Assembly (NCBI GenBank): GCA_964059195.1
Contig: CAXKWD010000009.1
Location: 148,919,890-148,983,889, forward strand
Length of the DNA stretch: 64,000 bases
Source of the DNA: Ectobius pallidus
Taxonomy: Eukaryota > Arthropoda > Insecta > Blattodea > Ectobiidae
Direction of reading: 5' to 3'
This document shows, one piece after another, positions 54,404 to 63,811 of the stretch. Position 1 is the stretch's first letter. Each line of letters opens with the position of its first letter. The notes under the pieces are model-generated. The model had not been told where the DNA came from. It ran no database searches and saw only the letters and a program-made list of their open reading frames with translations. A program made the translations under genes and the position numbers.

Positions 54404-55147
54404 CTCTTATACAATTCAACGGCCCTAAATAGCGTGCTCACTCGCTCGCCCGCTTCGTGAGACATCGGGTATACTCGGCGATGTTCGTCTCTCGCAGTGT
54501 AAACTTTCATGACGACTACAAAATTAGGAAGGAAAACCGTTTCTTTATTATATAAGGCCTAAGTGAAATGAACACAATGAACAAATATTCTAATTTAATT
54601 TTTCTTACAATTTTCATAGCTCTGAACCACAAACATTTTTAATAATCTACCAGTGTAAATTTCTTAAAAATCCTGGAGTCAAAGAATAGTGGCGGGCGAA
54701 GCCGTGAGCAGTATCGTGGACAATAAAAATCCAAACAAAATAACTCCTTCCCTTGAACAATTAAATAACTTCTGAAAATTACACTGAATTTATCAAATAA
54801 AATTCACATCATATTCATCTGTCAACAAACAGTTGAAAAACGCCAATATCCACCGCCGTCTCGAGAATTACGCACGAGAATTAGCCTATACAGTTTAGAA
54901 GGCAGTGGATCACAGTTATCTTTGGAACTACATAATCGATTCTGATATAGTTTTCCCAGGGGGCGCTTTCATGTCGTGGAATGTACTCTAAAGCCGGAAT
55001 TTTAGTTGTTTCATTAATTATTAATGGTTTAGTTTAAGAATGATTCGCGTGCAAGTGTTAATAAATATAATGCTTTAATAATTATTATACTATTAATTTC
55101 TAATTTTTCAATTAATTATCGTGGGCGAAGCCGCGGGCACATCCTAG
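54404..55147 (+). mobile_element. Helitron H3, copy 2
   Basis: CTCTTATACAATTCAACGGC at the left and CGTGGGCGAAGCCGCGGGC...TCCTAG before T at the right. Collinear with 40085-40798. It lies at the end of W copy 53880, with no target duplication. Confidence 0.8.
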
Positions 55148-55629
55148 TTAATATACAAGACAACCTCACAGAGGACAGACAACATCTCAAACACACAAAC
55201 ATACATGTTTCTGGAAATTGTATTTTTAAATTCAGGGGAACCTCAAAACGTGTATTTAATGCTGAAAGCTCGAAACATAATTTTTGGGTCGAATACAATA
55301 CTTCCTCTATTTACAGTGGCTATAGTTTAGAGGAAGTAAAAATACAGTTTAACTAGACCTACGGTTACCACAGAATTACTTGCAACTCTAGCTAGATATT
55401 CTTTTTTTTTTCTGTTGCTAGGTTACGAAGAGCCACGGCTGATTTCAGCTGGCAAAGAACAATAATTGCTAGTGAAAGCATGGCCGGCTTGTTCCTGAAA
55501 TAACTGGCAGTTTTAACTCTTAATTATGCCAATTACTTCCTAGCACTCATTAAAATTTCACAAACCTCCTGAGAGACAAGAAATGCTTACTTCAAATTAG
55601 GAAGGGAATTTTAGTGAACTATGTAATAA
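55148..55629. other. No gene; X-box-like site at 55414-55426
   Basis: GTTGCTAGGTTAC is an X-box form with a 1-bp spacer. No other feature recognised. Confidence 0.35.
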
Positions 55630-55634
55630 TAGCC

Positions 55635-55666
<32 letters not shown>

Positions 55667-55681
55667 GGCTAGTAATAATAA
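55630..55681. repeat. (AAT)n microsatellite interrupted by GCCTA and GGCTA
   Basis: The pure AAT run is broken at each side by TAGCCTA (55630-55636) and TAGGCTA (55665-55671). Confidence 0.85.
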
Positions 55682-55924
55682 TGTTACTGCCATTTAAAAT
55701 TTCCTTCCTACTATTGCCATGAAATAATATCATCCTCAATTCCTGTGGCGAATATTTTGAAAAATAGCTGACCACTTGCTGTATCTGTTGAAATAAACAT
55801 GTCCATGAAATTGTGTTTTGTTTCGGTAAATGGCTCCAGATGAGCCTGTGTCCAAACAGTATAATATTTTAGGCTTTAAATTTACATTTTAGAATTCGCT
55901 GCATTTTTACATTAGAATTAAAAA

Positions 55925-56398
55925 AAAACGTGGGTGGAACGCCACGCGCCAGAAGTGAAACTTGTTTTAATTTTTGGATTTTTTCAAATTTGGATTATTG
56001 GATTTTTTTCAATTTTGGATTGTTGGACTTTTTAATATTGGGTTTTTGAACTTTTCTTACTTTTGTACTTTTAAAATTTTTGATCTTTGAATTTTTTTAT
56101 TTTTTTATTTTTAATTTTTTATATTTTAGATCTTTGAATTTTTTAATTTATTAATTTTTATTTTTTTTATTTTTAAATTTTGGATTTTTTAATTTTGAAT
56201 TTTTTTAGTTTTTAATTTTTTGATTTTTTAAATTTTTGCTATTTGGATTTTTTAATTTTGGATTTTTTAATTTTAGATTTTTTAAATTTTAGATCTTTGC
56301 ATTTTTTTATTGTTTTAATTTTTTAATTTTGGATTTTCTATTTTTTAAAACAAGCTCTCGATTTACCCCTACCGCGGCTAAAGAAGTTTCACTTCAAA
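55925..56398 (+). mobile_element. Family L copy without L2 core
   Basis: Hairpin GTGGAACGCCAC within GTGGGTGGAACGCCACGCGC at the left, GAAGTGAAACTT near 55950 and AAGTTTCACTTC near 56385, with T-rich degenerate repeats between. The L2 core is missing. Confidence 0.65.
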
Positions 56399-56744
56399 AA
56401 GTGGGGAACTTCTGTCAACCCTTACATGCCTCCAAAGTTAGAAAGCGCTGATAAATTGTAAATATAGACAACATCTGAGAGGCTTTTCGCGTGTGTCTCC
56501 AGTTTCCACTCCAGTGGCTTGGCCTGGATTCTGAAGGCTCCAGTATTCATAGTTAAAGGTACGGGAAAACGTTTACTTGTCCAATCCCTTTGATTGTAGA
56601 AGGAGACTGGGAAATCAAACAGACTGGTCGCACATTCCCTTTTAAAGGTCTCTGAAAGGTCATAAAACTGAAAATGGCAAGGCCCTTTAAACAAAACGGC
56701 GATATGAGAAGGGTTAGTTCAGTTTCCACCCACTAGAGGCATTA
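56399..56744. other. Unassigned frame of 90 codons on the minus strand
   Basis: 56422-56694 minus is open for 90 codons with balanced composition (starts MFKGPCHFQFYDLSETF). It lies outside the repeats I can define. No motif recognised. It could be part of an exon, a transposon or chance. Confidence 0.2.
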
Positions 56745-56900
56745 CTCCACTCCTTTGAGCAAAGAGGCCATATCAGGAGTTCAGATTCTGTGTCTATACT
56801 AAAAAGATTGTGCAACTGGTTTCTATTGTTGATGTATTTATGGAGTCTGTTAATGTCAACGATTGGGGAAATCATGAATAAACTCATACAAAATTGAACC
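56745..56900. repeat. Dispersed repeat E
   Basis: GGCCATATCAGGAGTTCAGATTC and CTATTGTTGATGTATTTATGG match 9466-9640 and 58580-58640. Confidence 0.5.
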
Positions 56901-57184
56901 CGAATTCGACTCCATTTTAGCAACAAGAGTAAATTCATTTATGAAAAACTGTTTAAATGGAAATAATGAGTTACAGCATATTTTCAGTTGTATCACAAGA
57001 GGACATATTTTTTTATTATTTTTGTCACATTTATCATATTTTTAAAATTTCATACAATCGTCAGGTCCCTTTTTTATAGTACTTCTTAGAAAAATACGAG
57101 GCACATGCATATAGTAAGTTTTCCTGGGGCCATCTAAAGAAACAAAACACAGTTTCGTGGACATATATTCCAACAGGTACAGCA

Positions 57185-57444
57185 AGTGTTCAGCTATTTT
57201 TCAACATATTCGCCACCGGAATTGAAATATTTGTCTTACAATGGCACCAACTTTTGAATATCTGTGTCGTACAAGACTGCCACCTGGGATTTGAACCACT
57301 GTGTGACAAACATCTCCTTCTCTCTGCCATTTGCTATCATTCCCTGTCATTTCTTGAGGTGTAGGAAAAGATGGAAATCACTGGGAGCGAGGTCCGGGCT
57401 ATAGGATGAATGTTTCAACACCTCCCAGTCGAACTTCTGCAGGA
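57185..57444 (-). pseudogene. mariner-type transposase C-terminal half, with stops
   Basis: Tc1/mariner transposases cut and paste DNA at TA using a DDE/D triad. On the minus strand this frame reads LQKFDWEVLKHSSYSPDLAP, then SDFHLF, the segment with the third acidic residue (Asp after PS) in mariner enzymes. About 50 residues later come the conserved C-terminal blocks DIQKLVPL and NSGGEYVEK. All lie in one frame, with two internal stops before the terminal one. No N-terminal helix-turn-helix region or inverted terminal repeat was found. A second, inverted copy of its start lies at 57452-57545. Confidence 0.85.
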
Positions 57445-57451
57445 GACTTGC

Positions 57452-57545
57452 TAGGAGGTGTTTAAACATTCACCGTAAAGACCGGACCTCGCTCCCAGTG
57501 ATTTCCATCTTTTCCTACATCTCAATAAATGACAGAGAATGACAC
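57452..57545 (+). pseudogene. Inverted second fragment of the same mariner transposase
   Basis: On the plus strand EVFKHSP, a stop, then RPDLAPSDFHLFLHL repeats the catalytic-region segment of the minus-strand copy. Together they form an imperfect palindrome centred near 57445. Confidence 0.75.
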
Positions 57546-57596
57546 AGAGGCGAAGACATTTGTCATGCCAACAAAATTCGGGCCCTGATGATTATG

Positions 57597-57606
57597 ATTA
57601 TTATTA

Positions 57607-57702
<96 letters not shown>
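57597..57702. repeat. (TTA)n microsatellite
   Basis: About 105 bp of TTA/ATT repeat, nearly pure. Confidence 0.95.
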
Positions 57703-57703
<1 letters not shown>

Positions 57704-58254
57704 GATCTGTATGTGTAATGTAGGCTATATAATGTCACCCAGGATACACAAATTTTGAGCAGTCTGTATATACAGATCTGCGTGAGGTTATGTAAGAACT
57801 AGAAAGAGTGATTTGGAAAATGCGAGATAAGAGATGGCCTTGCCAGGAGTCAATAAACTTCACAGCGCACGCCATTTCCTGCTGATAAGCTCAAAATTAG
57901 AGCAGGTACAAGAATTTCTCGTGAACTACGATAAAACAAGTCTCATGATAACGAGCGGAAAGAAAAAAAAAACACGATCGTTGTCACTGGCTACTGCAGA
58001 CTGCTAGGAAACGCTTTGCTTTTGTTTCGTGTGCTACTGCTATTAACTAAGTCTTTTCTCTCCTCGACTGGCTTTTGTCTTTACAAATTGGAAACGGAGC
58101 GGGTCAGCAGGGGGCCGATTTAAGCAACTCGTCTCCACCGAGCCGTGACTTGCTGTTCTTTTGTTTATTTTACTGATACTTATTTCCAGCGTTGGTAAAA
58201 CAAATTGACAGACCTAGAAATCAGGCGATTACTTCCATGATGGAGTTATGGAGC
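57703..58254. other. No gene seen
   Basis: Unique sequence of moderate GC. No family or reading frame recognised. Confidence 0.35.
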
Positions 58255-58640
58255 TGGGAGCACTTAGCCTTGTGAGGACAGTTAAGCAGATACTTGATAG
58301 CGGCTCCGGTCACCAAGTGCAATGCTCGGATGGTAGGTGCTATTCCACAAGGGATGTAGCGCCATGGAGATTAGTTTAATTTTAGTGTCATAGCAATTTG
58401 CAGGATAAAGTAGAAATAAATAAACTTTGGGGATAATGATTGCCTTAATTGTTTTCTCTGCGGTCCGGCACAGGTTTATGTAATGTGTGAGGAATTGAGT
58501 CCAAATTAACATTAATATTAAAAATTATTTTTAAATTCAGCTTAATTTATACTCCTTTGAGCATCTACGCCATTTTAGTTCACGTTCTATTGTTGATGTG
58601 TTTACAGCGTCTATTAAATGTCAACTGATATTAATTTTAA
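58255..58640 (+). repeat. SINE S4 fragment, L2 core and repeat E fragment in series
   Basis: 58255-58375 contains GCGGCTCCGGTCA and GGGATGTAGCGCCATGGAG of S4. 58395-58510 has AATTGTTTTCTCTGCGGTCC of L2. 58545-58640 has TTCTATTGTTGATGTGTTTA of E. Confidence 0.5.
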
Positions 58641-58721
58641 TGAATATTATACAGGATAATCCTCACTATAAAAGATGGTAAGTAAATATCCAATTCGTCA
58701 TTTGAGGAAATCATAAAAACC

Positions 58722-58805
58722 TAAGTCAAAACAGCCAGCCCGAGTATTTTAACCAGGGACCTCCCGAATACGAGTCCAAGACGATACCAACTCGGCCACC
58801 TCGCT
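58722..58805 (-). mobile_element. SINE S2 head fragment
   Basis: The minus-strand CCGAGCGAGGTGGCCGAGTT and a TTAAAATACTCGGG-like degenerate B-box region. Directly followed by an S1 fragment. Confidence 0.6.
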
Positions 58806-58822
58806 CGGTTATAAAAACACGT

Positions 58823-59006
58823 AAAAAGTAAAGTGTTCCCTATACAGGTCATGGAAGCCCAGAGGGTTCCAGGAGGTTCAGGCTCCAAGATTTTTAGACA
58901 TTTGGCACATGAAGGTGGTAAGGTTGTCAGCACCGACCGCCTTTATCCCCAGGATTATATTTCTGTTAGAGGTTGAGTCGACCCCAGGGCCATAGTGCCA
59001 CTTATA
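58823..59006 (-). mobile_element. SINE S1 body fragment
   Basis: Minus-strand S1 body: GGGGTCGACTCAACCTCTAA at the right, CCTGGAACCCTCTGGGC in the middle. Head missing. Confidence 0.75.
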
Positions 59007-59379
59007 AATACATGTAGTTGTTAAATATTTAATTAATAATAATTTTAAAAATAAATTAAGCAATATTAATAGGTTTTGACGCTGTTACAGTGTGCATACT
59101 CACTTCCTAAAGGTCAGGAAGTCAGAGGTCAAATGGGGAGGGGGAGACGTGCAGAGGGGGATCGAATTTCACAGACAGGTCATGTTTCAGGGACAGGGAC
59201 AGTTAAATCAGATCCGCTGGGGAAATAGAATGGCCGATCTCGTGGTCTATTGATCATAGTTGCTTACTTAGAACTTTTACACTCGTATTATCAGCAAATA
59301 CAAAATAATATTAGTAATTATTATTAGTATTCTGTGTCATAAGAATATTTTCTAATAATATTAGTTATAAGATCATGTC
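59007..59379. other. No gene seen
   Basis: Unrecognised sequence with a G-rich stretch at 59130-59160. Confidence 0.35.
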
Positions 59380-59700
59380 TCCGGGACAAGTTACCTAGGT
59401 GGGGTTTTTTCCGGGGTTTTTCCTCATCTGTGAGACAAATGTCTGGTAACTTTAGGCCCTTGTGGTCCTCGGATATCATCTGGCCGTCATTATCATCTTC
59501 ATCCCATCCTCGCCTTGTTTGGAATGGGTGTGTGTGTGAATGGTGTGTCTCTTCCTATGTGTTTGTGTTGTCTCGGAGGTGGCCCCGGCATTGGACTGAT
59601 CACTCATCCTTCCATGTCCTTGTCTGGGCAGAAAAGTATGTAGGCCTATGTGTTGTGATCCATACTACATTCCTTTCCCGACATGTCGCGGCCCGGCTTT
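59380..59700 (+). mobile_element. SINE S3, head-deleted copy
   Basis: Starts at CGGGACAAGTTACCTAGG, just after the tRNA-like part, and runs to GACATGTCGCGGCCCGGC. It carries GGCCTA (59643-59648) plus three extra bases relative to 6505 and 16580. Confidence 0.75.
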
Positions 59701-59765
59701 GTATTTTATTTAAACGTCTGTGTAATTCAGGACTAAAACGTGAAAAATATAAATTGAAGATAATA

Positions 59766-60275
59766 ATTGCGTGGGTTTTTCCGCTGTCATTCACCACTTC
59801 TCAAGTGAAGTAAACGTGCTGTGGTACGTATTTGGACTGCAGACAAATGTGAATAGGCCTAATTACCTTTCTATTCACTGATTGACAGGTGGAAGGGGAT
59901 TAGGGTTGCAGCAGGTAGAAAAAGTTCCTGAAAAAGAAATTCTTTAAGAAGTGGCGCCCACAATATACTTATTTTCCTTAGTTTTACTTCTCCCTTTTAG
60001 GGACGTTTAAGTCGGGTCGAAAAAGGGATTACCTACTGGGTCACCGACAAATAACAGGTGCTCTTGTAGTCGCGTGGGTTTCTCCAGTGTTGCCGCTGTC
60101 ATTCACCACTTCTCGAGTGAAGTAAACTCTCTGTGGTGCATATTTGGCAACATTGTACTGGACTGCAGACAAGTGAAAATACGCCTAATTACTCCTCACT
60201 GAAAAGGAATAGGGTGGCAGCAGGTAGAGGCAGTTCTTGGAGAAAAAAGTATTTAAAAAGTGGCACCCCACAATA
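59766..60275 (+). repeat. Dispersed repeat J, two copies in tandem order
   Basis: 59766-59975 and 60050-60275 each contain TGTCATTCACCACTTCTC, GTGAAGTAAAC and AGCAGGTAGA blocks matching 21905-22145. They are separated by about 75 bp. Flanks ending ACAATACT/ATATAC are similar. Confidence 0.65.
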
Positions 60276-60694
60276 CTCTATTTGGCCCCTAAGTATTGCT
60301 ATTACCCACAGAGATAAAGTTGCCATGTTTTGCAGGAAGCCGGGAGAGTTGGCTGCCGTCCAGGAGATCTGTTCATCTCCCCCCCACCCCCAGCTCAAAA
60401 TAATCCTCATCTCCCCCACCTGCTTCCATGCAGAATGGTAATGGTGTTTAGCCAAGGCCGCCTGCACTCACGATGCTCAATTGTCACATTTCTCATTTCC
60501 ATATTTAGAATGTTTGTAAAGTTTCAAAGCCAGTATTTAATGTAATACAATAGCACAATAAGCGGTAATAAAATTTAAAATTTGTTATAAACAAAGAAAA
60601 TTAAGAATAATTAAGAAGTAAGTAAGTAAGTAACATAGGCTATATTATTTAAATAACTCTGTAAGGAATAGAGATATAGTATATTGCGATACAA
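60276..60694. other. No supported gene
   Basis: Overlapping 70-100-codon frames on both strands around 60133-60545 run through repeat J and a C-rich stretch. (AAGT)n at 60616-60632. Confidence 0.3.
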
Positions 60695-60795
60695 GTGCCG
60701 TAAGCGGTACATAGGATCGAGGAAAGACTTTGAAAAAACGAGGCGCTCGCGCCGAGTTTTTTCAATTTCCGAGATCCGTTATGCGCTTACGGCAC
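60695..60795. repeat. Imperfect palindrome GTGCCGTAAGCG
   Basis: GTGCCGTAAGCG and CGCTTACGGCAC are the outer arms. AAAAAACGAGGCGC and GCGCCGAGTTTTTT are the inner arms around a short CG-rich turn near 60749. Confidence 0.7.
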
Positions 60796-60805
60796 GAGTA
60801 TTGCA

Positions 60806-61136
60806 TACTATTTTTTGCACGATGATTATTTATATCAATTTATTTATATTAATTGAGATATTAGCTGAAAATATTATGTATATACACTATTAAAGATGGA
60901 TGTTATATTTCAGAAAGTGATTCGCATGTGTTTGTTGTTATGGGAACCGAATATTTGTCCTGGGGGGCCTTGTCCATAAAGGCTTGTATTATGATGAGTG
61001 CCGTAAGTAAATTCTTACCGCACGGAAATTTGTTTTGTTTCCATAGCAACAAGATTGCGTGAGGGAATGTCAACTTACGATCCACGGCAACAATATTCGT
61101 AAGTACCACTAATTAGTTAAGTCGTGCAAAAAAATT
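60806..61136. mobile_element. Family I element, copy 2
   Basis: Ends TTTTTTGCACGATGATT and GTCGTGCAAAAAA, collinear with 12000-12354 apart from a replaced central segment. X-box-like GTTTCCATAGCAAC at 61037-61050. Confidence 0.68.
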
Positions 61137-61335
61137 ATGTGAGTGCATCACATTAATTTTTAAATTTAAAATGTAATTTATATTTTATTTTCTAAGATTC
61201 GTTTATATTCAAAGTTATTTTAAGTTAAATATTGTGTTTTTTTGTTAGCCTATAATCTTAGAGGGTGGTCCGAACAGATCGCGGGGGCCGCATAAATGTC
61301 CCGACAACGGGAGTCAAAATGGCGCAGCAAGGTAA

Positions 61336-61505
61336 ACTCCGTGGCGCTACATCCCTGAAGGGACTTGGCCTACCACCCGACCGCTGCATCACCTACCATA
61401 GGCAAATGGCAGGATTGGGGGCATGTGGTCAGCATGCCGACACCCACGGCCGTTAATGGTGGTTTCCATGACCGGAGCCGCTACTTCTCCATCAAGTAGC
61501 TGCAG
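61336..61505 (-). mobile_element. SINE S4, head-deleted copy
   Basis: Minus-strand body with CCATTAACGGCCGTGGG and CATGCTGACCACATGCCCCC, continuing to GGGATGTAGCGCCACGGAG at its 3' end. More of the S4 3' half is preserved here than at 23303. Confidence 0.7.
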
Positions 61506-61741
61506 CAAGGTAAAACTTTCCAATAATATCAGTCCATGAAACAGTACATTGTGCATGAACCCTAGCATCAGTAGCCCCTGGATATCCATGACGTCAGGGG
61601 CACAAGAAAAAGTCACATACCTTATCAGAATGAGCCAAGTGATCTGCCTTTGTAACTCACCTGTAAACAAGGAGGAAATAAACAATTAGCCAGTGTTGTA
61701 GTGAACAATAAGACAATTACACAGGATTTTATTGTAATTAC

Positions 61742-62480
61742 TAGACTTCGGATTTTAGGTAAAAACCTATTTTAATCCTTAAGTGATATATGGACGAAAA
61801 CTTGTATATGCATGTTTAATAAGTGACTATGCCTAAAACTGATACTTTTATAGACCTAAAACAGCCTATTTTTACGTTAGAGCCTAATATTGCCTTTTTA
61901 CTTGTTTTTCCTCTAAAGTTCAAAATAAGTTTTTTTTGTTATAAATTCTAGCATTTATTTTCAGTTCGTACTAAATTTTTAGCTCGGAATGTGCAGTACA
62001 TGACACATTTGTGACGTGGTTAAATAGTAAGGAATGTTTCGTCTTCAGTAGAAAAATTCCTTGGAATTCCTAAGAAAATGTAGTGTTTTTCACCCGACTC
62101 CCACATCCAGTAATAAAAAAAATAAAAAAGTAGCTCTCTGAATCACTGAGGGATACAAGGGGTTGAATATGCTAGAGTGCGTAGCTTCTGGGGGCAGGGA
62201 TAAGGTTTTCACTGTTATGGTACCAATACAGGCCCTAGTAATAGGTCTATATAATTCTGTGTACCATAGGCCTATATCTGTGTTTTATCATGATTATTGA
62301 TTAATGGTGACTTCAATAAATATAATATTCTGCATTGCAATTGAGATATTTCAGAAAATTGGCAACTTAACGATTTTATAAGAGACTATTTTACGATTTT
62401 TAGAACCTATTTTCCTATTTTTAGAGCCTATTTAAGGTACCTCAAACAGCATTTTTAGGGACCTAAAAGTCCGAAGTCTA
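61742..62480. mobile_element. hAT element (ends TAGACTTCGGATTTTAGG)
   Basis: Inverted ends TAGACTTCGGATTTTAGG / CCTAAAAGTCCGAAGTCTA with flanks GTAATTAC and GAAATTAC (7 of 8). Sub-terminal CCTATTTT repeats, as in hAT-C. No transposase seen. Confidence 0.88.
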
Positions 62481-62879
62481 GAAATTACAATAAATTACTT
62501 CACAAAGAAATTCAAATTCCATGCACAAGCACAACATTTTATTCAGAAATACGACTACGGGACTAGTTGTTGTGGAAACTATTTTCTGTGCGGTCCGATT
62601 TGATTTCATAAATGATTTACGAAAAGGCAAAAGACAAATAAAGGGTAAAAATGCATCTCTGTCTTAATCAATGGTCGCATGTTAAGTTGTGTATAACTTA
62701 GCCGCCACTGCATATGGAGATGGAAGAGAGGCAAACAACCTCCCGGGGGAGTTGCATAATGTCACGCATCTGTCTTCTCTCCTGGGTTGCAGATATGAAA
62801 AGGGACTCGTTATTATAAATGTGGGTCAACTCTTCTTCCAACACCTGCAGAGGACATTCCAAATGTGTGTAAAATCACT
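62481..62879. other. No supported gene; L2-like core near 62580
   Basis: CTATTTTCTGTGCGGTCCG is a degenerate L2 core. The 106-codon frame at 62689-63009 runs into hAT-C. Confidence 0.35.
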
Positions 62880-63422
62880 TACATTTATAGAGTTTTATAG
62901 TGCTCTAAAATGCCTATTTGGATCTTTGGAGCCTATTTTCACTATTTTATTTAAAATAAAACTCAACTTCTGTAAGTTTTACAATCATTTAATGGACATC
63001 CCTGAATGAAGAGCAGAACAGCAGAGGGTGGGTTTTTCACAGAAACATGATTTTCCCAAACAATTATTGTCGCCAAAGGAATATTGACTGACGGGGGAGG
63101 ATTCACTCAAAACAAGTAGCAGGTATATAGTATAAGGAGGGACTTACTGTGTCAATTTTTCATATAATCCAAAACTGTTTTTGATAAATGTATTTTTCAT
63201 TCTGTCTTAATTATGCAATTATTTCTGTTAAGAATAGGTATACGACGTTTTTTACAGTGAAAAAAGATCACGTTACAGATTAAGAGCATATTGTAGTATT
63301 TTAAAGTCTATTTTCTGCCTATTTACACATTTTTAAAGCATATTTTAAGTGCCTATTTTCTCTTTTAAAAGCCTATTTTAGGTGCCTAAAACCAATATTT
63401 TAGAGCCTAAAATCCCATGTCT
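62880..63422 (+). mobile_element. hAT-C element, left end missing
   Basis: TTTATAGAGTTTTATAGTGC at the left is internal to hAT-C. The right end AGCCTAAAATCCCATGTCTA is the hAT-C terminus. It provides the empty site for the 78-bp MITE at 10340. Confidence 0.78.
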
Positions 63423-63439
63423 AGTTATCAGTTATTGGT

Positions 63440-63560
63440 AGTAAAGAAACCGCGAATTCTATCAGCCGTGAGCCGAACAATATTGGTAGAGCATAGTCTA
63501 CGAAGCCAGAGGTCACGGGTTCGGATTCCGGTGTTAAAGATAATTTTCTCGTAAAATATT
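63440..63560 (+). repeat. tRNA-like SINE fragment
   Basis: GGTAGAGCATAGTC resembles a D-arm end, and GGTCACGGGTTCGGATTCCGG is a T-arm/B-box match. ATTGTTCGG and CCGAACAAT lie on either side as a short inverted repeat. The three minus-strand frames beyond it are not recognised. Confidence 0.45.
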
Positions 63561-63744
63561 GTTCGGTGAGCTTTGTGCACCTGCTCTGATGCCTTCTGAA
63601 TGGTTTTCTTGTCAGAGGCAATGTACAAGCTCTTCTGGCACAGAAGCAAGTTTCCGCTGGTAAACACTGTCTGCTGACAAGATAACACTCGCTATGTACA
63701 GACTGTTCAAAAACACAGGACAAAGCTGTTCAGATTTAAATAAC

Positions 63745-63811
63745 ACTGCATCCCTGAAGGGACAAGGCCTACCACCCGACCGCTGCATCAAGTAGGCTAC
63801 CATAGGCAGAT
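63745..63811 (-). mobile_element. SINE S4 3' fragment
   Basis: CATCCCTGAAGGGACAAGGC and CTACCACCCGACCGCTGC match 61345-61395. It contains TAGGCTA (63793-63799). Confidence 0.55.

Noticed and set aside
56422..56694. 90-codon minus-strand frame as a gene
   Set aside because: Composition is gene-like, but no domain, splice context or second copy supports it. Kept only as an unassigned segment.
59854..59861. TAGGCCTA in repeat J as an insertion scar
   Set aside because: J sisters read TACGCCTA, so a single C-to-G change explains it.
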